From NCBI RefSeq assembly GCF_020009625.1, contig NZ_JAIHLP010000002.1, positions 682,001-746,000 of the forward strand: a stretch of DNA of 64,000 nt. Direction: 5' to 3'. This DNA is from Leifsonia poae. GTDB taxonomy: Bacteria > Actinomycetota > Actinomycetes > Actinomycetales > Microbacteriaceae. Shown in pieces: positions 17,413 through 27,685 of the stretch (the stretch's first letter is position 1; every line of letters begins with the position of its first letter). The notes under the pieces are model-generated. The model was not told the DNA's origin. It saw only the letters and a program-made list of their open reading frames with translations, and made no database searches. Made by a program: the position numbers and the translations under genes.

Positions 17413-20400
17413 CTATTGCTCAGTTGCCGCGTCGCGGGTCTTCTCGTACAGTCCCATTGCCATGAGCACATCGACCAGCGGCCCGAGGTTGCCCATCTGT
17501 AGCAAAGCCTTGATCGCGTTGTTGTGGCCGATGCCGGAAGCATAGATCGCGTCCTCGAGTTCCGCGACGATGGTCGGAGAGCTCTCGAAATCTATCTCAG
17601 TGTTTGCCATCGCTTCGCCCTGGATCTTCCGATTCTCGACCACGTGGCGAAGGATCGTCTCGGTGACAGAAACGCCATCGACTTCCTCGATACCGGTCCC
17701 CGCGAACAGGTCGTTGATCTTGTCGATGACGTCCTGCAGCAGTCCGTACTTGGTCTCTCGCGGCTGTGATGACCCGGCGGCTGTGATCCCTGCCAGCTCA
17801 CCGTTCTGCCCGGCGGTGAGACCGAGGTTTAGGGAGTCGAGTTTCCGGAGACGATAGTGCGTGAGAACAATGTCATCAGTGTTGATCAGAAGCGGATCGG
17901 CGTCTTGTTTCTCGATGACGCGGCGGTAGACCCGGAGGAAGATCGCCATCTTCTCGATGTCGGTGTCGCCGTAGTCGAGGATCTGGGAGAGGAAGTCATA
18001 TGCGCGCACAAACTGATTGACGGTGCCACGGAACTCTTCTAGCAGGCCCTTCTCCAGATCGTCCTCAGCCCCGACCGCTAAATTCCAACGGTCCCAGAAG
18101 ACGTCCCGGGATGCCTTGATGTGCGAGTAGAGAGTGTTGTGGCTGCTCTTGTTCAGCCAGGCATCAACGACTCCGTCGACGTCATGCTGGTCGATGATGT
18201 GCATCGACTTAAGCTTGCCGAGCATGTCGTGGATGATGTTCGGATCGGACGGCCTGGTCAGCTCCGCGTCCTCGTAATAGGTCTGAAACGCCGCCAGGAT
18301 CTCAGCCGGATCGTTGACGAAGTCGAGGACATACGTGTTCTCTTTGCCCGGGATCACGCGGTTCAGCCGCGACAGGGTCTGAACTGCAGTAATCCCTGAG
18401 AGCTTCTTGTCGACATACATCCCGACCAGCAGGGGCTGGTCGAATCCTGTCTGGAACTTGTTGGCGACGATCATCACTTGGAACTCGTCACCGCCGAATG
18501 CCGTCTCGAGAGCGCGTCCCTTCAGGCCGGGATTCATCGAGAATTCGGTGAATTCTGCGGCCCCGGACTCAGCGTCAACGACGGATCCGGAGAAAGCAAC
18601 TAAGGCACCGAGTTCCTTCTCGAGCTTCTGCTCCTTCAGGTACTTGTCGATTGCGATCTTGTAGCGCACTGCTTCCTTGCGGGACCCGGTAACGACCATC
18701 GCTTTAGCCCGGCCACCTAGCTCGCTGCGGACGTTCGCGCGGAAGTGCTCGACGATCACGGCGACTTTCTGGGCAACATTCGTTGGATGCAACCGCACCC
18801 ATCTCATCAGCTCGCTGTTGGCCTTGCCGGTGTCCACCTCGACGTCCAGGCCGCCAGCATCGGGAGTATGCGCGATCGTGAAGGCGAGGTCATACGGCAG
18901 GTAGTTCTTCAGCACGTCCAGGATGAAGCCCTCTTGGATGGCCTGCTTCATCGAGTAGAGGTCGAACGCGTGTTTCGTGCCCGTCGCGTCCTCACGGCCG
19001 AACAGCTCCACCGTCTTGCCCTTCGGGGTCGCCGTGAACGCGAGGAATGAGATTGTCCCGACGCCGACCTTGCGGGCCATCAGATCGGCCAGGACATCCT
19101 CGGCGTCGACGCCGCTGTCACCCGATGCGTTGTCTTCACTCTGATCCGTGGGTTCGGCTAGTCCTGCGGGTTCTGGCACCGGAAGGGTGCTAGCCCCGAC
19201 AGTGAGAAGCTGCTTCAGCGACGCCGCCGCTTCGCCCGACTGGGACGAGTGCGCCTCATCCGCGATGACTGCGTATTTCCGTCCCGCGAGACCGGCGTTC
19301 TCCTCGATCACCGTCAGAGCGTGCGGGAACGTCTGCAGGGTCACGCCGATGATCTGCCGCTCGGCCAGGAGCGCCTCAGCGAGCTGCTTCGACTTCGAAC
19401 CGTCGGTGCCCCGGGTTATCGGCTGGAACACACCCGTCGTGGTCTCCAGCTGTTCGACTGCGCGCTGCAGCTGGCCGTCGAGCACCTGCCGGTCTGAGAC
19501 GACAATGACGCCGTTGAAGATCTTCTTGCCGTCGGCGTCGTGCAGCTGCGCCATTCGGTGCGCGGCCCAGGCGATCGAGTCTGTTTTGCCGGAACCGGCC
19601 GAGTGCTGGATTAGGTAGTTGTGCCCAGGGCCCTCTTCCAAGACCGCGGTTTCCAGCTTTGTGACCGCCCTCCACTGGTGGTACCGGGGGAATCGCAGCA
19701 TCCGGTTGTAGGTCTTCTTCCCGTCAATTGGATCCGTCGTCTCCTCGAACCGGTAATGCAGGAACCGGCCGAGCAGATCCAGCCAGGTGTTCCGATCGAG
19801 GATCTCCTCCCAGAAATACGCCGTCGGACTGGACCCCGGGATGGCAGCGTTGCCGGCACCTTTGTTCTTGCCGCGGTTGAAAGGCAGGAAGCGAGTATTC
19901 GAGCCCTCCAGCCGGGTGGTCATATGGACTTCTTCGTTGGTAACCACGAAGTGCACCAAAGCACCCCGTCCGAACGAGAGCAACGGTTCCCCGTCGGGTT
20001 TCCGGTCCGTCGCGTACTGCTTGAGGCCAGCCGCCAAGTTTTGCGTCAGGTCGGTCTTCAACTCGATCGTCGCAACGGGGATCCCGTTCGCGAAAAGCAC
20101 CAGATCTAGCCGGTTGCCGCTCTTGCCCGAGTACTCCACCTGTCGCATCACTCGCAGCCGGTTGGACGCGAATCGCTCGACAGTCTTCTGGTTGAGGGAC
20201 GTCGCTGGCCGCGCCTGGAACAGCGAGAACTTCGCGTTCACCACACCTACAGATGCTTTCAGCACGTTGAGGGTGCCTCCCGCGTTCATCGGATCTGTGC
20301 CCTGAAGTTGCACGACCCGGTCGAGGATCTGCTTGCGGCCGAGCTCCTGTACAGCTTCAGAAGCGCCAGGCTTCACCAGCTTCGCGAGCTGCTCGGGCTG

Positions 20401-20547
20401 CGTCGCTTCGAGCCACGCGAATAGGTCATCAGGGAAAAGAGCTCGCTGCCGGTCATAACCGGTGTCGTTGGACGAATACTTCCAGCCGTGCGCTGCCAAA
20501 TACTCGCAGAGCTCCGTCTCGAACGCGTCCTCGTGCTGGATGCCCAC
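17413..20547 (-). CDS. hsdR: type I restriction enzyme, R subunit (HsdR)
   Basis: The 1044-residue ATP-dependent translocase/nuclease subunit starts at a GTG touching the hsdS stop (TAAGTG), so translation is probably coupled. The N-terminal PD-(D/E)xK nuclease has Asp148 and Glu162-x-Lys164 (NRLDLVLF…ATIELKTD). Walker A SAGSGKT lies at 316-322, DEAH near 428 (ADEAHSS), and the motif III-like FTATPKGKT later. The helical C-terminal region binds the methylase complex. It cleaves unmodified DNA after translocation. No frameshift is seen, and the length is normal for the family. Last gene of the hsdM-hsdS-hsdR operon. Confidence 0.95.
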   Translation of the reverse strand: MGIQHEDAFETELCEYLAAHGWKYSSNDTGYDRQRALFPDDLFAWLEATQPEQLAKLVKPGASEAVQELGRKQILDRVVQLQGTDPMNAGGTLNVLKASVGVVNAKFSLFQARPATSLNQKTVERFASNRLRVMRQVEYSGKSGNRLDLVLFANGIPVATIELKTDLTQNLAAGLKQYATDRKPDGEPLLSFGRGALVHFVVTNEEVHMTTRLEGSNTRFLPFNRGKNKGAGNAAIPGSSPTAYFWEEILDRNTWLDLLGRFLHYRFEETTDPIDGKKTYNRMLRFPRYHQWRAVTKLETAVLEEGPGHNYLIQHSAGSGKTDSIAWAAHRMAQLHDADGKKIFNGVIVVSDRQVLDGQLQRAVEQLETTTGVFQPITRGTDGSKSKQLAEALLAERQIIGVTLQTFPHALTVIEENAGLAGRKYAVIADEAHSSQSGEAAASLKQLLTVGASTLPVPEPAGLAEPTDQSEDNASGDSGVDAEDVLADLMARKVGVGTISFLAFTATPKGKTVELFGREDATGTKHAFDLYSMKQAIQEGFILDVLKNYLPYDLAFTIAHTPDAGGLDVEVDTGKANSELMRWVRLHPTNVAQKVAVIVEHFRANVRSELGGRAKAMVVTGSRKEAVRYKIAIDKYLKEQKLEKELGALVAFSGSVVDAESGAAEFTEFSMNPGLKGRALETAFGGDEFQVMIVANKFQTGFDQPLLVGMYVDKKLSGITAVQTLSRLNRVIPGKENTYVLDFVNDPAEILAAFQTYYEDAELTRPSDPNIIHDMLGKLKSMHIIDQHDVDGVVDAWLNKSSHNTLYSHIKASRDVFWDRWNLAVGAEDDLEKGLLEEFRGTVNQFVRAYDFLSQILDYGDTDIEKMAIFLRVYRRVIEKQDADPLLINTDDIVLTHYRLRKLDSLNLGLTAGQNGELAGITAAGSSQPRETKYGLLQDVIDKINDLFAGTGIEEVDGVSVTETILRHVVENRKIQGEAMANTEIDFESSPTIVAELEDAIYASGIGHNNAIKALLQMGNLGPLVDVLMAMGLYEKTRDAATEQ

Positions 20548-21710
20548 TTAAGCCGCCTCTCCGTGGTTTCGGACGTCGATCTTGCCCGTGACTGCTGCCG
20601 AGACCAGCGCCGCGCGGCGTTCCTTGGAGAGAGCGATAGCTTCTCGGGCGTCAGTGATTGCGGCGTCGATTTCACGGAAAGCGATCTGCAGACGCTCCAC
20701 GGCTCCACGCTGCTCCGGAGGCGACGGAAGTGAAATCGGCAGCTTTGAGAACACGCTCCAATTTCGGTAGTCGACACTGCGCTGCCGCACGCTCCAGGCG
20801 TATGCCTGCAGGAATTCAGACAGTCCTAGGGCGCGCAAATAAAGCGCCATGAAGGCTGGATCAACACCCTTCTCTGAGACACAGACGTGGTAGACAGGCG
20901 AGCAACGCCCGTTCGAGTCTGAAACGCCGACCGCGCCGGCGAAACCATCAAGTCCATGGAAGACGATGTCCCCAACTGCGACGCCCTGATATCCCGACTC
21001 AGCTTCGGACATAGTAAAGCCCTCTTCGCGTCGATTCGAGCGCGCTGTAACCTCCCCGTCTCTGAAGGCGGTGACTACGTCAGCGCCTTGTATCGGTCGC
21101 TCCTGCTTACGAATGAAGCGTCCCAGGGAACCACTGACCGTCGGCTTGATTTCAAGCGTCTCGCTAAGCAACGACGCCGCACGCCGTTCGGCGAGCAACC
21201 CGATGAGTTCTTCCTGATCGGCGATGAACGCGTCGATCTCCGCCGTCTCCTGATCCAAGAAGTCCGCGATCTTGATCTGTTCCTCGTGGGAGGGAACTGC
21301 GATCACGATGGCACTTAGGTCGGATTGATTCAACTTGTCACGTGTGGAGCCTTTGATGTAGAGCGAATAATCGACCGCATTCAGGCTGGCCGCTAAAAAT
21401 CGATGGTCGACGTCCACATTCGGCCGCAGAACATGCACGTGATTGTTCGGCCAGATTGGCTCATCGACGGCGAATGCGACGGGTGTAAGTCGGTCATAGA
21501 ACGGCGCTCCGTCCTCGCCTACCAGAACAAGTGGACCCTCAACGAGCGAACGGTCAACGTACCCCTGGACGCTGTTGGCCCCCCAATATGGGATGGGACC
21601 GACCATGTGCGATCTTTCCTCCGCATTCTTCGGGATTCGAAGGTAGTCAAGGTTTCGGCTGAGGCGGCGGACTTGGACCCGCCTCCAGTCGCGATGACCT
21701 GCGTTAGTCG

Positions 21711-21714
<4 letters not shown>
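20548..21714 (-). CDS. hsdS: type I restriction-modification specificity subunit (HsdS)
   Basis: 388 residues, the usual length for HsdS. Two target-recognition domains each end in a conserved helix: ADFLDQETAEIDAFIADQE near the middle and EIDAAITDAREAIALSKERR at the C terminus. The helices act as a ruler between the two half-sites of the bipartite recognition sequence. The start overlaps the hsdM stop by four bases (ATGA). The TRD sequences decide the DNA target and cannot be read without comparison. Confidence 0.94.
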
Positions 21715-23717
<2,003 letters not shown>

Positions 23718-23900
23718 GACCTTAAACTCCTAGCGCCGCGCACGAATTGATGCGCGGATAAGTAGAGTCTGCCGGGTCCAGGCAAGATCCGCTTGCGCCC
23801 TTTCGGGGTGGCACTCTGTTCATGGACCAACTGCTCGCCTTCCCTCGCGAGCGCTTCTCGCACCTATGCGACCCTCTACTAATCTGAGGACTATTGGGCG

Positions 23901-25187
23901 ATGTGCGGGATAGCGGAGGCGGATGTGGGCACCGAGATCGAATTGATCAGCGACGGAGACGGGGTCGCGATCTTCGGCGATCCGACAGCCGTCGAGCGCT
24001 TCCTCTCTAGCGCCGGCTTGCCCTCGAAGGAGATCGCGCTACGCCCGTCGCTCGGCTCCGCCCTGAGCGCTGGCTCGGGCGTTGCGCAAGCAGGAGCCAG
24101 AGTCGCCGAGAACTCGGGCCGGTGGGTGAAGCTCACCGAGGAGTCGGCCAAGGCCCTCAAGCTCGGCAAGGCGATGAAAGGCTCGTCGGACGGCGTCAGT
24201 CGCGCGATAGCAACCACCAGCAAGGGCAAGGTCACGAAGATCCTTGAGTTCGTCAAGCCTGGTTCAGTCGGCTCCATGCTCACCAACCCCGCGATGCTCG
24301 CCGGCGCAGCTGGCATCATGGCGCAGCTCGCGATGCAGCAAACCATGGAGGAGATCACGCAGTACCTCGCCGTCATCGACGAGAAGGTCGACGATGTGCT
24401 GCGTGCGCAGAAGGACGCTGCGATCGCCGAAATGATCGGCGTGGGTATCGTCATTGACGACGCCATGATCAAGCGCGAGCACGTCGGCCGGGTCTCCGAA
24501 GTGACGTGGTCGAACCTGCATGGCGCCGCTCAATCCATCGCCACCACCCAGTCGTACGCGCTCCGCCAGCTCGACGCCCTCGCGGAGAAGCTGGAGAAGA
24601 AGCGCAAGGTCGGTGAGCTCATGAAGGCCTCGCAGGAGGCTGAGAAGTCCGTCGAGGAATGGCTTGCTGTCCTTGCCCGTTGCTTCCAGCTGCAAGACGG
24701 CCTGGCCATCCTCGAGCTCGACCGCGTCCTCGATTCCGCGCCCGATGACCTCGACCGGCACCGCGAGGCAATTCAAGCTGGGCGACGCAAGCGTCGCGAC
24801 CTTATCGCGAGCACTACCCAGGGGCTCCTGAAACGTATGGACGCTGCCGCGGGACTCGCCAACACCAAGGTTCTGCTCCACCCGATCAAGGCTGGCGCAG
24901 TCGTGCGGTCGGGAAACGAGGTCGGCATCGACGTCGCAGATTTCAACTCTCGGCTCGGCATCCAAGAAGGCAGAGACGCCCTCGAGGCAAAGCGGTGGGG
25001 AGAAGCAGTGGGCGATGCGAGAGACGCGGTCGCGCACACTGCCTCGACAAGCGCCGCTGCAACCGCCCGTTTCAGCGCCGAAGCCTTCGCCAACGCCAAG
25101 TCCGTTGCGTCCGGCGTATCCGCGAACATCGCCGAACACCTTCCTGGGAAGCCGGACGAGGACTCTGACGACGCCGAGCGCGACTGA
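23901..25187 (+). CDS. unknown 428-aa helical protein coupled to a GIY-YIG gene
   Basis: I do not recognise this family. The protein has a small N-terminal alpha/beta region (1-50), a Gly/Ala-rich stretch, a hydrophobic segment at about 131-146 (AMLAGAAGIMAQLAMQ), coiled-coil-like helices (150-175 and about 225-265) and an Ala-rich C terminus ending in an acidic tail. GAGGA precedes the ATG. Its stop is 25 bases before the GIY-YIG gene, which has its own strong ribosome-binding site, so the two form an operon facing away from hsdM. A membrane or pore role for the hydrophobic segment is only a guess. The position beside a restriction system suggests a defence or accessory function. Confidence 0.7.
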   Translation: MCGIAEADVGTEIELISDGDGVAIFGDPTAVERFLSSAGLPSKEIALRPSLGSALSAGSGVAQAGARVAENSGRWVKLTEESAKALKLGKAMKGSSDGVSRAIATTSKGKVTKILEFVKPGSVGSMLTNPAMLAGAAGIMAQLAMQQTMEEITQYLAVIDEKVDDVLRAQKDAAIAEMIGVGIVIDDAMIKREHVGRVSEVTWSNLHGAAQSIATTQSYALRQLDALAEKLEKKRKVGELMKASQEAEKSVEEWLAVLARCFQLQDGLAILELDRVLDSAPDDLDRHREAIQAGRRKRRDLIASTTQGLLKRMDAAAGLANTKVLLHPIKAGAVVRSGNEVGIDVADFNSRLGIQEGRDALEAKRWGEAVGDARDAVAHTASTSAAATARFSAEAFANAKSVASGVSANIAEHLPGKPDEDSDDAERD

Positions 25188-25212
25188 GTCGGCAAGGAGG
25201 GAGTCCCCACGC

Positions 25213-26025
25213 ATGTCCCTGACCCTCGTGCCGCTCCTGCTCGACGCAGGCATCGATCCCGCGCGGACGCTCGTGATCCGTCATGCTTACGTTCGCGAGC
25301 CCGAGGACAGTGGACTGCAGGGCATCCACGCAGATTCCACCGACGCCGAGATCCTGGAGTACACGCGCACCCAGTCCGCCAACACGATGCGCTTCCCGTC
25401 GAACCCGCCGCATCTCTGGGTCGTCTTCATCCGCGAAGGTGGCGACCAAGCGCGCCTCTGGTCGGTGGTAGAGAACCGCGGCGAGATCTCGAGCGACGGC
25501 ATCCTTCGGACGTTCGACCTCGTTCAGTCCGATCACATGGCAGATCTGTGGAGCCGACTCGTCATCGGGTGGAAGTCTCCCCGGACTTGGCGGATGAATG
25601 CCACCACCGCAGCCAGCTATCCGGTCATGGCAATCGCGGACGCAGAGCCGATTCCGTTCCCGGGCTTCGACCGCCTCCTCCTGAGCCATTCGCAATTGCA
25701 GGCTGTGATGCGCGAGCATCGCTACGCTTCGTGGCGCACCGCGCTGTCGTCCGTGTTTGGCATCTACCTCATCACCGACACCCGGGACGGGCGTCATTAC
25801 GTCGGTAAGGCAGACGGGGTTGAGAGCATCCGGCAGCGCTGGAACGCCCATGCGACCAATGGGCATGGCGGCAACGTGGAGCTGCGCGCCCTGGACCCAG
25901 CGACCTTCCAACTCTCGTTGCTTCGTGTCTTCGACCCGGCAACGCCAACGAGGGATATCGACGCGGCGGAGAGCCACTTCAAGACCGCGCTCGACACGCG
26001 CCGCCACGGGCTGAACCGCAACTGA
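25213..26025 (+). CDS. GIY-YIG nuclease-family protein with novel N-terminal domain
   Basis: 270 residues. Start chosen at ATG 25213 because AAGGAGGGAG lies about 10 bases upstream; longer in-frame starts would overlap the preceding gene. The C-terminal third is a GIY-YIG domain: GIYLI at 183-187, YVGKA at 196-200, conserved Arg in SIRQRW, catalytic-type Glu253 in AAESHFK and Asn268 near the end. The first 180 residues (…WVVFIREGGDQARLW…) form an unrecognised domain that may bind the target. The nuclease residues look intact. It probably acts with the upstream 428-aa protein. Confidence 0.8.
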   Translation: MSLTLVPLLLDAGIDPARTLVIRHAYVREPEDSGLQGIHADSTDAEILEYTRTQSANTMRFPSNPPHLWVVFIREGGDQARLWSVVENRGEISSDGILRTFDLVQSDHMADLWSRLVIGWKSPRTWRMNATTAASYPVMAIADAEPIPFPGFDRLLLSHSQLQAVMREHRYASWRTALSSVFGIYLITDTRDGRHYVGKADGVESIRQRWNAHATNGHGGNVELRALDPATFQLSLLRVFDPATPTRDIDAAESHFKTALDTRRHGLNRN

Positions 26026-26247
26026 GTCGGCGCTCGGCCCAGGGAGACCAGGTGACCGCCATCCACTCTGACCGCGGAAACTCCGATTCTTGGTAGTGCC
26101 AACGACAATGCCGCAGTCCAACCTAGACAGCGTTCTCTCTACGACGGAGAGCCAGCGTCTGCGCTGGTCCATTTCGTCGGCACGCCGGAGCCGAACGCGT
26201 CTCCTTGCATCTGGCCAGCGCCGACATCCACGTTAGACGCCTGGAGA

Positions 26248-26799
26248 TTACCGCGCCGGTATCCGTTCGGAAGCGAAGCGCATTTCAGGCTCAACCCCGT
26301 GCTGCCTGAGGGAATCGCGCAGAACCTTGTGACCGTCATCGACGTACTCGATGACGTCATCCAGCGCCAAGTGCCCCAAATGCCAACCTTCTAGCCTTCG
26401 TTGAATGTCGTCGAGGGCTTCGATGAAGTCCTCGACGTGGGGCGACTTCTGCGCGTCAAGCACGTACGCGACACAATGACGCGACAGATGCTGCGCGTCG
26501 CATCGCGTGGTCAGCTTCACGAGTTCAGCCCGAACCCTTCCGGTTGGCGCGGCGTGCCCCATACTTGCTGTCTCATCAGCACAATCGGCGATCGCCGACG
26601 CGATGCTTTCAATGACCTCAGCGCGCCTATTGAACTCAGACTCCGACACGCTCTCGCGTCGATCGTTCTCGCGGTCCCACCTCGCTTCGCGGCGCTCCGC
26701 GTCACGAGACCTGATTTGCATCCGAGCCACCATTACGGTCGTCACGCTGCCGGCCACCGCAATTCCAAGGGGAAGCATCAAGCTCGCGAAATAGTCCAC
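26248..26799 (-). CDS. small N-terminally anchored protein, function unknown
   Basis: About 183 residues from GTG 26799 (no good ribosome-binding site; ATG 26778 is an alternative). One transmembrane helix (LMLPLGIAVAGSVTTVMVA) is followed by a highly charged helix (RSRDAERREARWDRENDRRE) and a soluble helical domain. The plan resembles the small anchored protein at 11207-11788, but the sequences do not match by eye. Convergent with the GIY-YIG gene. No function assigned. Confidence 0.55.
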   Translation of the reverse strand: MDYFASLMLPLGIAVAGSVTTVMVARMQIRSRDAERREARWDRENDRRESVSESEFNRRAEVIESIASAIADCADETASMGHAAPTGRVRAELVKLTTRCDAQHLSRHCVAYVLDAQKSPHVEDFIEALDDIQRRLEGWHLGHLALDDVIEYVDDGHKVLRDSLRQHGVEPEMRFASERIPAR

Positions 26800-27067
26800 A
26801 CGATGAGAATGAGGGGAGGGCGCCCAACCCGAAAGTCCCCGTTCTGGGTTCGCTCCGGTGGAGCGGGAAACTCCAACAACTTCCCGGCGGCGGCGCGGGG
26901 CAGGTGCGAAATTCGGTATCCTCCGAAATTGACGCCGTCGCAGCGCCCATTCTCCGGAGGAGGCCATTACAGCAGACAAGTCGCTCTCGCCGCGCGCTAG
27001 CTCACAGGATTGCCCAGGCGATCCGTTACCGCTGTGTTACTGCAACATCGATCCACGACACGCAAAA

Positions 27068-27103
27068 CCCCCGCATCCCGCGCAAACACAAGGACCTCGG
27101 GGG
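27068..27103 (-). terminator. possible terminator downstream of a tRNA 3' fragment
   Basis: CCCCCG at 27068-27073 pairs with CGGGGG at 27098-27103, with a 24-base loop. On the minus strand a short T run follows (TTTTGCG). It lies just 3' of the tRNA fragment on the same strand, as a normal tRNA terminator would. The long loop makes it weak. Confidence 0.35.
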
Positions 27104-27111
27104 CTTAACAC

Positions 27112-27135
27112 TGGCGGTACCGGTGGGATTTGAAC
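27112..27135 (-). repeat. tRNA 3'-end fragment (probably tRNA-Ser), candidate attachment-site remnant
   Basis: The minus strand reads GTTCAAATCCCACC, then GGTACC-GCCA. That is the T loop, 3' T strand, acceptor strand, discriminator G and CCA of a tRNA. The sequence upstream cannot pair with the T stem except at G53, so only the last 24 bases are tRNA. A G discriminator with GCCA fits tRNA-Ser best. Integrases commonly leave such 3' fragments as attR. Confidence 0.5.
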
Positions 27136-27295
27136 TAGTTGGAAGTTCGAGCTTGGGCCAACGATCGAGACGTTCAGCCCACGCGAACCACCAGAGCTTC
27201 ATAGATATCGACAGACCTTGTTTGCAGGTGGCCCGTAATCGCTCAACTGATCGGACGGATGGGTTCGGTTTCCCGGAAAGGAATAGGCTCGAGCC

Positions 27296-27673
27296 ATGGT
27301 CGAGACGCCGGCGGAATCGTGCCAAGTCGGAGATAGCGATGATCCACACGATGTGGTGCGGCGACTGAACGACGCGCTCGGGGCCACTCTCGTGGCAGCT
27401 CTAGCTGGCGCCGCGTCCAGGGAGCAAGCTGCCAACTGGGCACGTGCAGACGCACCAGAGCCCATGCCAGAAGTGTGGAATCGACTCCAGCGCGCCGACG
27501 AGATTTGGAGCATGCTCGAATCTGAAGAAGGTCGCGACGTCGCACGTCGATGGTTTATCGGCGCCAACCCGCGATTTGACGGAGCGACCCCGGTGATGGC
27601 GATCAGAAATGACCGCCACACCGAGGTCCGTCGCGCGGCACAGGCATTTGTCGATGGAGACGTGGACGAGTGA
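27296..27673 (+). CDS. MbcA/ParS/Xre-type antitoxin-like protein (DUF2384), orphan
   Basis: 125 residues. The C-terminal half has the toxin-binding pattern of MbcA/ParS/Xre antitoxins: WFIGANPRFDGATPVMAIR at about 85-103, followed by EVRRAAQAF. In typical loci a RES-domain toxin gene follows at once; here the next gene is the convergent primase, 12 bases away, so no toxin is present. The N terminus is short and shows no obvious helix-turn-helix. It may be a solitary regulator, an anti-toxin decoy, or the survivor of a broken toxin-antitoxin pair. Confidence 0.7.
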   Translation: MVETPAESCQVGDSDDPHDVVRRLNDALGATLVAALAGAASREQAANWARADAPEPMPEVWNRLQRADEIWSMLESEEGRDVARRWFIGANPRFDGATPVMAIRNDRHTEVRRAAQAFVDGDVDE

Positions 27674-27685
27674 GCGCGAAGCGTC

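Larger units (their letters stand above)
26800..27295. other. gap with a tRNA 3' fragment and a weak hairpin, no gene
   Basis: About 500 bases between the small anchored protein gene and the antitoxin gene. It contains a hairpin at 27068-27103 and a tRNA-like 3' fragment at 27112-27135, listed separately. No convincing reading frame is present. Confidence 0.5.

Noticed and set aside
27199..27621. Minus-strand frames across the antitoxin gene
   Set aside because: The plus strand has a clear MbcA/ParS-type signature; the opposite frames show only low-complexity residues.
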